37,006 nucleotides of DNA from Campylobacterales bacterium (GTDB lineage Bacteria > Campylobacterota > Campylobacteria > Campylobacterales > Hydrogenimonadaceae). Below the pieces are notes generated by a model, which was given only the letters and a program-made list of their open reading frames with translations, ran no database searches and was not told the origin of the DNA. The stretch lies in the NCBI GenBank assembly GCA_027065515.1, contig JAMOOM010000135.1:1-37006 (forward strand), read 5' to 3'. Position numbers and translations under genes: made by a program. Shown here piece after piece: positions 18,682-27,651 of the stretch (the first letter of the stretch is position 1; the number at the start of each line of letters is the position of its first letter).

Positions 18682-20058
18682 ATGGTAAGCGATAATGAAA
18701 TTGCCAGAATATTCCAGATTCCAGTCAGAATGATGCAGAAGTGGAAGAATTCGAACGACTACAGGTATCTTATATATAAATATCTGAAACTCGCCGACAG
18801 GAATGAAATCGCTGCTTTTTTCAACAATCTGTCAACTTCGCGAAATAGGGAATCACCTCACCTCATACCTCTGTATTTCATTTACAAAAAAGATTTTATG
18901 TTGAAAATTTCCCGGGAAACGCGGAAAATCGTATCGCTTGCAACCAGAAAGGGGGGGCATCACATACACGGCAACCATCTATTTCTCTGGGCTGAGAAAT
19001 ATATTTCGGCTGGAAGCAGCGACAAAGAGTCCTTTGGGAATATCGGCGGCGGATCGGCCTCCTCCCGCATACCGTTGTCAAAGATAGTGGACAATGCCGA
19101 TGCAATCGCGCCTTACTCGATATTTTCGATAGATGAGGACAAAAATGTCCTATATATCGAACTTTGCGGCAAGATACAGGAAAAAGCCCCACTGAAAAAG
19201 AAAGTGGTGAACTTGAAAGCATCCCTTAAAGAAAAATATACCCTGAAACATATGCTGTTTATCACGAACGAAAAAGAGCTGCCCCGCTTTTTAAGGGTAA
19301 TGAATGGCGAATACGAAGGGGTGAAATTCTGGAACGTACCCATGGAGAGGGCCGCCAAAAATATCTTCAATGCCAAAAAAATAATATTCGTACCGAACAA
19401 CCTGGAGATACCAAAACCGATAAAAATGGAGAGCTTGGCCGATAAAATCGAAACAAGCCTGTTGAATCAAATGACAGAAATATACGAAAACTATCCATAT
19501 GCATACGAAATGAACGAGCAAGACGGCACTTATAAGGACGCGAAGTTTTTTTGCAAAACGATATTCGAGTTCAGCAAAAAAATCAAGAAAAAAAGCGGTG
19601 ACCTCTACGTCGATATCGATGATCTCCATATAAAGCTATTTTCCAAAGATGTCAGAAAAGAGATGGAACAGTTGCTTGAATTCGCACTTCACGAGCAATA
19701 TGGGGCCGATGGAGACGATGACGGCTGGAAGAAAAATTTCGACTATGCGGCAGCCCATTTACACCGAATATTCGCCGGTTTTTTTCTGAAGATGGACGCT
19801 GTGACAACAGAATATTGGTTCGAAAATTTCGAAACTGTGGAAGAGAAATTCGACGCCTATCTAAAGAGAGAGGCAAAAAAGTATTATGAAAATATTTTTC
19901 TTCCACAAACAGAACCAAGCCAAGCAATACCCGATGAAGTCAAAAAAATAATGATGGAAGAGCGGGAAATGTACTATGCCGAAAACTTTCCGGGCGATTT
20001 TCCCGCAACAAACACAGGCCAGGCGAAGCAAACGGAAGAGAACGACGGGAAAATCTGA
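18682..20058 (+). CDS. Hypothetical protein with putative N-terminal HTH
   Basis: 458 aa; MVSDNEIARIFQIPVRMMQKWKNSNDYRYLIYKYLKL looks HTH-like; remainder unrecognised. RBS AAGGAG upstream. Confidence 0.65.
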   Translation: MVSDNEIARIFQIPVRMMQKWKNSNDYRYLIYKYLKLADRNEIAAFFNNLSTSRNRESPHLIPLYFIYKKDFMLKISRETRKIVSLATRKGGHHIHGNHLFLWAEKYISAGSSDKESFGNIGGGSASSRIPLSKIVDNADAIAPYSIFSIDEDKNVLYIELCGKIQEKAPLKKKVVNLKASLKEKYTLKHMLFITNEKELPRFLRVMNGEYEGVKFWNVPMERAAKNIFNAKKIIFVPNNLEIPKPIKMESLADKIETSLLNQMTEIYENYPYAYEMNEQDGTYKDAKFFCKTIFEFSKKIKKKSGDLYVDIDDLHIKLFSKDVRKEMEQLLEFALHEQYGADGDDDGWKKNFDYAAAHLHRIFAGFFLKMDAVTTEYWFENFETVEEKFDAYLKREAKKYYENIFLPQTEPSQAIPDEVKKIMMEEREMYYAENFPGDFPATNTGQAKQTEENDGKI

Positions 20059-20666
20059 TGAATATACGTTACGAGCTTACGCACGGGTTTACCAAAGCCG
20101 ATCTCACCGCTATCGGTTTCGAAATTCCCGCAGGCCGCCTGGACGAAACTTTTTATCTCGTGGAATTGGGTTTCAAACATCATATCGGCGCTTTTGCCCA
20201 GAGTGGGAGGGATGGGTTTTATGCATATTTCATCAAACCTCGAAACGACGTTCAAATCGAGGATGAGAATATCGATTCGATGAAGAAACTCGCCATCACA
20301 TACATCGTCGAAACATGCGCATCTACACTGAAAAACCTGTCCCAAGAGCTCGGATGCGGCTTTTCAAGCAATACAATGTACAAGAAGACGCTCGACTCCG
20401 TTTTTGCAGTATTTATGAATATGGTGTCGAATTCCCTTGTCGATTCAGCGGTCTCAGACGATGAGAACGAGAGAGAATTGCTTGGCTGGCGGATTTTTGT
20501 GGCTGGCGTAATGGGCGAAAACACACCGGAATTTTATAAAAAAGCTTTGAATGATATCCTTGCAGGGGCCAACCTCGTCGACCCTATCGGAGAGATTCCT
20601 GCGACAGAAAAAATCGAAAGCCTGCGAAAAGCGTCGGAGGTTATGTTGGAGGGAATACAATTTTAG
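20058..20666 (+). CDS. Hypothetical protein
   Basis: 202 aa ORF whose ATG overlaps the stop of the upstream gene (TGATG); no recognised family. Confidence 0.6.
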   Translation: MNIRYELTHGFTKADLTAIGFEIPAGRLDETFYLVELGFKHHIGAFAQSGRDGFYAYFIKPRNDVQIEDENIDSMKKLAITYIVETCASTLKNLSQELGCGFSSNTMYKKTLDSVFAVFMNMVSNSLVDSAVSDDENERELLGWRIFVAGVMGENTPEFYKKALNDILAGANLVDPIGEIPATEKIESLRKASEVMLEGIQF

Positions 20667-20742
20667 ATTGGCAGGGAAAATACATTGCGTTTCCTTGGAG
20701 CAAACAAGCGAAAAAAATGTAGATTCAAAGAGAGGAGTAACA

Positions 20743-21789
20743 GTGTCGCGTTATAGAAAAGAAGTAGAACGCTTGAGAAAAAGAAGGGATGAGGACAACG
20801 AAAGATACAGGAAGTGCTACCCCACGGACGAAGAGATCGCGGAGTGGTACAAGAAGATGGACGAATGGGAGAAGGAGCAGCGCGACGAGAAGAGAAAATC
20901 GGGATGGGGCTGGACCAGTGATTCGCCTTACGATCCTATAAGATGGGACGAAGATCTGCTTCAAGAAGGCAAAGAGATAAAAGAGGAAAGGCTGTACCAT
21001 GAGCTGTTGGAGCACAAGGTAGGTCACGGCGCAATAGACAGAGAGAGAAGAGAGAAGAGAAATTTCATCCTTCAATGGCTTGGCGCTGGGGCGGTACTTT
21101 TCGTCATCTTCTTCCCCGGATGGCTCCCGAGCTTTGCAAAACTCGACGATTTCGACAAGATGAGAATGTTTTATCGCGTCTACAATGCGGCAGGCATCGC
21201 GGAGTCGTTTAGAGATGGGGAAGAGATCGGCAACTCATCGCTAAAACACAACCTCTCCTCTTCCCTATACGAAGACTACGCGCAGGGAAACCCCGCAGGC
21301 AAATATTTCGTATTCCAACTCAAGGCGTGGACCGTCAGGACCTGGCCCACTTACGAGATCATGGACATACGGCACGGAAAGGACATTTTCGGCAGGGAGT
21401 ACGGAAAAGTCACGATCCATTCTCGTAAAGACAACAGGGTGATGCGTGCGCTGGCGTGGTTTCTTGGCGCCTATCCGCAGGCGGTATGGAAAAACCATCT
21501 CAACAAATACACTTTCCATCTCGTCAAGGAAAAGTATGGATGGAAAATAGACAACGGCGAGGTGACGAATATCGCCGAAGGGATATGCCTGGTTCCCCAT
21601 GCCGCCGAACTCGCCGTTTCCGGCAGCATCACCGAGGCGGCAGACGCATACATAAGGTCCGTATCTCTCGGGAAAGGATGGGAGGCGTGGAAGCGGAACG
21701 GAATCTTCGTATTCGACCCGAAAGGGGCGGGAATGATGCAGGCACCATGCCTTGCCAATAAAGACGTTGAAAGCAAAGGTGTTTTGTAA
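20743..21789 (+). CDS. Hypothetical single-pass membrane protein (cytoplasmic charged N-terminus, TM, C-terminal domain)
   Basis: GTG start after AGAGGAG RBS; VSRYRKEVERLRKRRDEDNERY...; TM FILQWLGAGAVLFVIFFPGWL; 348 aa. Confidence 0.65.
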   Translation: MSRYRKEVERLRKRRDEDNERYRKCYPTDEEIAEWYKKMDEWEKEQRDEKRKSGWGWTSDSPYDPIRWDEDLLQEGKEIKEERLYHELLEHKVGHGAIDRERREKRNFILQWLGAGAVLFVIFFPGWLPSFAKLDDFDKMRMFYRVYNAAGIAESFRDGEEIGNSSLKHNLSSSLYEDYAQGNPAGKYFVFQLKAWTVRTWPTYEIMDIRHGKDIFGREYGKVTIHSRKDNRVMRALAWFLGAYPQAVWKNHLNKYTFHLVKEKYGWKIDNGEVTNIAEGICLVPHAAELAVSGSITEAADAYIRSVSLGKGWEAWKRNGIFVFDPKGAGMMQAPCLANKDVESKGVL

Positions 21790-21810
21790 CACTACACCGA
21801 ATGCTTTCGT

Positions 21811-22834
21811 TCAATCTTTTTTCAGACCTTCATCTTCATCCGAACTCACCCTGTTGCGGCCTTCGTTTTTCGCTTTGTATAGATTTTTGTCTGCTCTTGC
21901 GATCAGCGAACCGATCGATTCGTTTCGGCGACGAATAGCGATGCCGATGTTTACGGTGACATTTTCCACTTCGTCGAATCGATGGATCTGGATATGCTTA
22001 CGAAGCTTTTTGGCAATCATCCGTGCCTGCTCCTGTGATGCGTTGCTCACGAAAACCAGAAACTCTTCTCCTCCGTAACGGTATAGGACATCGTCACGCC
22101 GGATATGCGTGGCTATGATCCGTGCCACCGTCTTGAACACTTCGTCGCCGACATCGTGCCCGTATGTATCGTTGATCTGCTTGAAATGGTCGATATCGAC
22201 GAACAGAAGGGCGTAGCGCTTCCCATTGTTGCCGAGTCTGCGCACATTTCTCGTTTATGACGAAGTCCGGGTCGATAAAGCATCGGCGGTAAGCGTGCAG
22301 GCGTTTCCAGTCAACCACTTTTTTGAGCTCTTTGAAATCGAGGATCAGATAGTATTGCGTCGAACCTCGGTATCCGTTCAAGCATACGTTTCATGACATT
22401 GAACGTAAAGGAGAGTTCGACACTTCCAACGTAGTTTCCACGATAGAAGAGCGGGTAGATCGCCCGGTAATCTTCCAGGTAGCGTCCGGTCTCGAAACCG
22501 TACAGAGGTTTATGGGTTTTGACGATATTCGCGATCGACGGCCTGATTTCCAGAAGCGAATCTTCTCTTCGTCACCCCCATGCGTCGCATCGTAAAGCAG
22601 CTGCCGTGTCGTATCGTCGAACATCAATGTCGCGACGATGTCGGATGTCGTCTTGAACGTTTCCATCTCCAGTGAAATCAGCCGCTGCTGATTCTCCTGT
22701 GCCCGCCTGGCAACGCCTTCGAGCTCTCTTTGCTTATAATACTCGATACCGGTATACACGACAATTCCCGTCAATACGACCATCATCAACTTCAAAAGCG
22801 TCAGCGGCCATAGGTTTTTGTTATCCAATGTCAT
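21811..22834 (-). pseudogene. Degraded diguanylate cyclase (membrane sensor + GGDEF), multiple frameshifts
   Basis: N-terminus MTLDNKNLWPLTLLKLMMVVLTGIVVYTG..., then PSIANIVKTHKPLYGFETGRYLEDYRAIYPLFYRGNYVGSVELSFTFNVMKRML in a second frame, YYLILDFKELKKVVDWKRLHAYRRCFIDPDFVINEK in a third, then ALLFVDIDHFKQINDTYGHDVGDEVFK...YRYGGEEFLVF. Confidence 0.8.
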
Positions 22835-22875
22835 GGCACAATTGTAGCACGTTGCCGAAAAAAGAACAAAACTTC

Positions 22876-24162
22876 CTATCTGCCGATGGCCAGGGCATAG
22901 AGAACCATCGCATCGCTTTGCAAGAACGCTGCGACATCGTCGTCGTAGTAGGCACCGATCCCGCTGCATCCGATCCCGAGGTAGCCCGAGGCGAGATAGA
23001 GGCGATGACCCACGATTCCCGCCTTTTGATAGAGTGCACGATAGTTGTATCCATCCGACAGTATGAAAAAGGTGACGGCACTTTCGCTGCCGAGCCGCTG
23101 CTCGAGACATAGGTAGCCCGCTTCTTTACAGAAGTCGCCGATTTTGACCATTTCGCCGCGATGCCAAACGCCCAAAGGCATCCCCTCGACACGATTGATC
23201 ACCGCATAGATTTGGAGCGGTTCGTCGCAATCGCTCGGTATCGGCTGATCGACGATCTCCATAATCGCTTCGAACTGCGCTTTCGTGATCGGCCGCTTCG
23301 CGAACTCCCGAATCGATCGGCGGCGCAGAATCGTCTCTTCCCACGCCTCTTTGTGAAAGGTAAAATGTGGAAAACGCGCCGCTTTTTGGCACCCCTTCAG
23401 ACGCAGCGTATCCCGATGGGCCCGTTCGATCACCGGATTGGGTTCGAAGAGACCTGTCGGATCACTCTGAACGAGCGTCGATAGGGGCAACGACACCTCT
23501 TCGCCCCTATCCGGTACGGCGACGATCGCGGCGGAGAGAAAGAACTCTTCGGGCCCGAAACCGAAAAAGCGGTTCAATCCTTCCAGATCGATATCGTAGG
23601 CGATGCGGTAGGCGTGTTCGTAGAGGCAGCTTCCCGCTTCGATCGTACCGAGAAGATGGCCGGCATCGAGAAGCGTGTAGCGGTAGGCGCGGTTTTTGTA
23701 TTTCCAGGCCGAACGATACCACGGCGAACTTACGAAAAAGAGCAACCCTTTCATTCGGGAGGAGAGTTTCAGAAGCGGCTCGAGCCCCGTCTTCTCTTCC
23801 AGCGGCAAAAGCAGAACCGCCGATGAGCTTCCCACCTCGAAATGGTAGATACCGTCGTCGAACCCTTCGACACCCCGCGCCTGAAAATAGATTTCGTTCG
23901 GGTAGAGCGCCCCGGCACTCGGGTTGGTACGCAGATAGTACTCGGTACCCGGATAGCTCTTTTTTGCCGTTACTCCACCGATATGGTAAATCAGCGTGTG
24001 GGCGGGAAACTCTTTCGAAAGTTCGATCCGCGGAAGCTCGGAAGGGTAGAACTTCATCGATGCGGGCTGACGCTCCCAATCGAGCCTGTTGGGGTTTTGG
24101 CGGACAGAAATCCAGGAGTGCTTCGTCGCCTCGTGATATTCACGCCCCGAACAGTTGTTCAT
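22876..24162 (-). CDS. SagB/ThcOx-type nitroreductase-family dehydrogenase (two nitroreductase-like halves)
   Basis: LRTNPSAGALYPNEIYFQARGVEGFDDGIYHFE; ETILRRRSIREFAKRPITKAQFEAIM; GIGCSGIGAYYDDDVAAFLQ. Confidence 0.82.
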   Translation of the reverse strand: MNNCSGREYHEATKHSWISVRQNPNRLDWERQPASMKFYPSELPRIELSKEFPAHTLIYHIGGVTAKKSYPGTEYYLRTNPSAGALYPNEIYFQARGVEGFDDGIYHFEVGSSSAVLLLPLEEKTGLEPLLKLSSRMKGLLFFVSSPWYRSAWKYKNRAYRYTLLDAGHLLGTIEAGSCLYEHAYRIAYDIDLEGLNRFFGFGPEEFFLSAAIVAVPDRGEEVSLPLSTLVQSDPTGLFEPNPVIERAHRDTLRLKGCQKAARFPHFTFHKEAWEETILRRRSIREFAKRPITKAQFEAIMEIVDQPIPSDCDEPLQIYAVINRVEGMPLGVWHRGEMVKIGDFCKEAGYLCLEQRLGSESAVTFFILSDGYNYRALYQKAGIVGHRLYLASGYLGIGCSGIGAYYDDDVAAFLQSDAMVLYALAIGR

Positions 24163-24457
24163 ATTTCCGTTCCAAAAGCGCGCCGACCTTCCGATAGAGC
24201 GGCAGATGCTCAGACTCGACACGTTCGATCAGCGGTCGATACTTCAAGAAGACCTTCCACGTCTTTTTCGCAGGTTCCATCCGTCCCTTTTTGACCAGTT
24301 CGAACGCCACGGATGCATTGATGAACCCTTTGATCAACGAAATTTCGTCATCTTTTTCAAACCGCTTCGGATACCAAATCTCTTCGAGCGCTTCGTGTGC
24401 TTCATAGTAGTCGCCCGCTTCGATCAGTCGCACGAACGTTCGGCATGCCTCCCTCAT
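24140..24457 (-). CDS. DUF309 family protein
   Basis: 105 aa; FVRLIEAGDYYEAHEALEEIWYP...SLIKGFINASVAFELVKKGRMEPAKKTWKV matches the DUF309 pattern. Confidence 0.75.
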   Translation of the reverse strand: MREACRTFVRLIEAGDYYEAHEALEEIWYPKRFEKDDEISLIKGFINASVAFELVKKGRMEPAKKTWKVFLKYRPLIERVESEHLPLYRKVGALLERKYEQLFGA

Positions 24458-24465
24458 CGTTTCCC

Positions 24466-24570
24466 CTATATGCGTAGTGTCTTGCGCCAGTAGCCGCGGC
24501 CGCCGCGCAACGATATGCAGATTTTATCGGGAAATCTCTTGCGAAACTCTGGCAAACGCTCTTTAGTCTC
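24466..24570 (-). pseudogene. 3' remnant of a rhodanese-like gene (partial copy of 27341-27445)
   Basis: Encodes ETKERLPEFRKRFPDKICISLRGGRGYWRKTLRI*, closely matching the C-terminus of the intact 27341..27649 gene, without an N-terminal part. Confidence 0.75.
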
Positions 24571-24573
24571 TTT

Positions 24574-25356
24574 TCATGCACCAAATCGCAGCCAATGCAT
24601 GATGATCGCCCCGGCGGTAGCGACGTTGAAGCTCGCGATGCCGGGCTCCATTTCTATCTTCACCGCCACATCGCAAGCCTGCAGGACCTCCGGGGCCACA
24701 CCATCCTCTTCGTTGCCCAGAACCAGCACCCACTTTCCCGAGGGCGGTGCATATGAGGAGAGAGGGATCGCTGTGGAAACGGCCTCGGCGGCGATCAGCG
24801 TGTACCCAGACTGCCGGAAGCTCTCCAGCGTCGATAGAATATCCTTGTAGCGGTGAACCTTCAGTTTGGTCACATATCCCATGCTCACCCGGATCGCCCG
24901 GCGTCCATAGGGATGGGGACCCGCTTCGGGCACCGCGTAGCCTCCTACTCCCAAGGCAGCCGCACTGCGTGCGATCGCACCGACATTCTCCAGATTGTTG
25001 AGCCGGGTAAGCATCACTACCCGATCGGGCAGATGCGAAAGAGGAGTGTTTTCCGGTCGAATGACATGGGCCATTACATTGTGGTGAATGGAGTGGCCTA
25101 CGACTTTCTCCAGGATCTCCCGCTCTCCCAGATAGACCTTCGGCACATCCGCAGCCTCGATCCGCCCCCGCTCTTTGTCGAAATATTCCGGGGTGCAAAG
25201 CAGGCTCTTGAAGCGCAATCCACTCTCCAGCAGCAGGCCTACCACACGAGGAGAGTCCGCCACGAAGCTACCGTCGCGGTCGAAAAGATTCCCCCGCAGC
25301 GTCCTGTAAGGGGCCAGTTCCGGTATATCGATGGTTTCGATGGGGAGGATGTTCAT
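24574..25356 (-). CDS. TrmH/SpoU-family RNA 2'-O-methyltransferase
   Basis: 260 aa; RLNNLENVGAIARSAAALG; LVLGNEEDGVAPEVLQACD; IEMEPGIASFNVATAGAIIMH. Confidence 0.9.
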   Translation of the reverse strand: MNILPIETIDIPELAPYRTLRGNLFDRDGSFVADSPRVVGLLLESGLRFKSLLCTPEYFDKERGRIEAADVPKVYLGEREILEKVVGHSIHHNVMAHVIRPENTPLSHLPDRVVMLTRLNNLENVGAIARSAAALGVGGYAVPEAGPHPYGRRAIRVSMGYVTKLKVHRYKDILSTLESFRQSGYTLIAAEAVSTAIPLSSYAPPSGKWVLVLGNEEDGVAPEVLQACDVAVKIEMEPGIASFNVATAGAIIMHWLRFGA

Positions 25357-25453
25357 GCTTCATATTCCATGATTTGCCCCTTGTCGATGCGACTCTTTTC
25401 GATTGAAATCATCGTAAAAGCTATAGACCGGACATACGCTATCCACTGCATTC

Positions 25454-25570
25454 TTATCCTTTCGCTCCGCTGAAATCGATTCCATTCTCTTTTAAATATT
25501 CAAACGCCTCGCGGACCGGAAGGGTAGTCGCTACCGCTTTATGCGATTCACGGTCAATAGCTATTAAAAT
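25454..25570 (-). pseudogene. Possible C-terminal coding remnant of unknown gene
   Basis: Minus-strand open frame reading ..IAIDRESHKAVATTLPVREAFEYLKENGIDFSGAKG*, protein-like but without a start. Confidence 0.35.
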
Positions 25571-26445
25571 GAATAGCCGATTGCGAAATAGGCTATCGAA
25601 GTGGACATTTTCATCGTATCCTTGTCAAAAGCCACTCCTGTACCACTTATATCGATCGCTACATCTTTGAGCTCCCAGTGGCTATAACGATAACCGAGAT
25701 TTGCATAGAGGCGTGGGCTTATCGTGATGCCAAAAAACTTTTTATCATAACTTACAGGCTGAAAACGCAACCCGGCATCAAAAGCTCCAAACCATCCATT
25801 GGCGTTAAAATCGGCGCTCGCATAATCGTTTTTAATTTTACCGGTCTGATAAGCGGCTGTACCGGAGAGATAAGCCGAGAAAAACCTTCCTATCGATTTA
25901 CGCCCCTCTATGCTCGGTCCTATCCTATATGTCTTGATTTTCGTTTTACTCTTTTCGTATATATTGTCAAAGGTGTGGTCGGCAAGGCTATCACTGCTCT
26001 TTTGTGTGTCGATCCACGGCAGAGATATGCCCGCCAAAATCCCCATGCCTAAGAAGTCGTTCTCCCCTTTATGATATAGGTCGTACCCGATCGCAGCTTG
26101 CACATCCAACCCTTGATAGCGATACTCGAGGCCTGGAATCTGCACCGAGGTCGATGATGAACCTGGGGTCATGCTTTTTACCTGGCTGGCTCCCGAGTTT
26201 AACGTTTGTTGTTTTCGCAAGAGTTCGTCGGAGTCGTACCATGTAATATTGTACGCATAGTATCCTCTTGATTTCAGGATATTTTTATGCTGCTCCACCA
26301 TTGAATAGCTACTGATATCGGTTGTGCAACGGCTTGTGAATCCGAGAAAGCCGCCCTTTAGCGCATAGGTGCCATGCCCAAAGCGGATTTCAGATGCAGT
26401 CGCCAACATTCCTGCCGTCAGACAAAGCAATAAAGTTTTTTTCAT
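25564..26445 (-). CDS. Secreted/outer-membrane beta-barrel protein
   Basis: Signal peptide MKKTLLLCLTAGMLATAS; alternating aromatic/polar beta strands; terminal SIAYFAIGYSF with C-terminal Phe. Confidence 0.75.
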   Translation of the reverse strand: MKKTLLLCLTAGMLATASEIRFGHGTYALKGGFLGFTSRCTTDISSYSMVEQHKNILKSRGYYAYNITWYDSDELLRKQQTLNSGASQVKSMTPGSSSTSVQIPGLEYRYQGLDVQAAIGYDLYHKGENDFLGMGILAGISLPWIDTQKSSDSLADHTFDNIYEKSKTKIKTYRIGPSIEGRKSIGRFFSAYLSGTAAYQTGKIKNDYASADFNANGWFGAFDAGLRFQPVSYDKKFFGITISPRLYANLGYRYSHWELKDVAIDISGTGVAFDKDTMKMSTSIAYFAIGYSF

Positions 26446-26705
26446 TTTTCTGTATCCTGCTATATTTCGATTACTAAAAATTTTTACCATAGCGGCAAAG
26501 GGTGGTCACACGACTGCCGGTGATCGATAAAACGCCGCATTTTTAGCATACAATGGCCCAAAAAGTCAAGACAGATTTCCGTCCTCTTTTTATCACCATG
26601 CCGTTTGCGTATGTTTCCAGTTTTACAGGAGCATAGAAAAAAGCTATACTGTTTTCTTTGATATATATCAATAAATATTATCCTGATTTTTACTACACTG
26701 TACCC

Positions 26706-27368
26706 ATGAAAACAGTAGCGGTTTTAATATTTTTTTGTTCGCTTGCAGTGAATTTTCCTGTTTTTGCGGAAGATGAGTTCGATATGGAAAAAGAGAAGAG
26801 ATATCTCAAGACTCTTGAAAAGATTATGAAAAAGATCGACAAAGAGTATCTGACAGAGGCAGGGAGAGCTCTTTTTCTCGAAAAATGCGCCTTCTGCCAC
26901 GGCAAAGACGGAAAAGGAAGAGATGGGTTCGCTGCGAATCTCACCAGAAGAATATCGAAAAAGAGCGCAAAATACACTATCCAAAATGGCGGGCACAATT
27001 TCAAAAAAAGCTTTCCCGGGAGTATGCCGCCGATGGTTCCAGATCCTGTACTAGCAGATGTGATAGCCGACTATGTGGCCCAAGGTTTTCCACCCGTGCA
27101 CCCGGGGAAAAAGATCTTCGTCAAAGCCCAATGCGCCAGATGCCATGGCACGGAAGGAGTTGGAATAAGGTTTCGCGCACCCAATATCAGGTATTTCGAT
27201 CTATCTACCATCGCAGCCATTTTAAGAAACGGCAAAAAAGGGATCATAGGAAGAATGCCGGCTTACGCACACTTTTCCAATTCCCAAATCACTTCACTCG
27301 CTTATTTTATCATCTCCCTTTCTACATCAGGTAAGAGAGCTTATATCCGCAATAACTTGCGCCAATAG
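26706..27368 (+). CDS. Periplasmic diheme cytochrome c
   Basis: Signal peptide MKTVAVLIFFCSLAVNFPVFA; two heme motifs CAFCH and CARCH. Confidence 0.88.
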   Translation: MKTVAVLIFFCSLAVNFPVFAEDEFDMEKEKRYLKTLEKIMKKIDKEYLTEAGRALFLEKCAFCHGKDGKGRDGFAANLTRRISKKSAKYTIQNGGHNFKKSFPGSMPPMVPDPVLADVIADYVAQGFPPVHPGKKIFVKAQCARCHGTEGVGIRFRAPNIRYFDLSTIAAILRNGKKGIIGRMPAYAHFSNSQITSLAYFIISLSTSGKRAYIRNNLRQ

Positions 27369-27649
27369 CCGCGGCCGCCGCGCAACGATATGCAGATTTT
27401 ATCGGGAAACTTTTTGCGAAACTCCGGCAGACGCTCCCTGGTCTCCTTGCCTGTATCACAGTAGAAAACCAGTACCGTCCCTTCTGCATGGGCTTTGAGC
27501 TCAAACGGATTGTATAGCACCGTTTCGGCCCCCTCGATGGGGCGCGCGATCGTATCTACGAGCAAAACCTGTCGCCCCTGCCTTTCCAACTCCTTTTTGG
27601 CGCGTAGAAACTCCTCTTGTGTCCACTCGTCCCTACTTAGGTCGATCAT
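27341..27649 (-). CDS. Rhodanese-like domain protein
   Basis: 102 aa; VLVDTIARPIEGAETVLYNPFELKAHAEGTVLVFYCDTGKETRERLPEFRKKFPDKICISLRGGRGYWRKLLRI. 3' end overlaps the cytochrome gene. Confidence 0.7.
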   Translation of the reverse strand: MIDLSRDEWTQEEFLRAKKELERQGRQVLLVDTIARPIEGAETVLYNPFELKAHAEGTVLVFYCDTGKETRERLPEFRKKFPDKICISLRGGRGYWRKLLRI

Positions 27650-27651
27650 TC

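Noticed and set aside
23367-24197. 276-aa plus-strand ORF rich in Arg
   Set aside because: Antisense shadow of the SagB-type gene; Arg-rich composition is an artefact of GC-rich frame.
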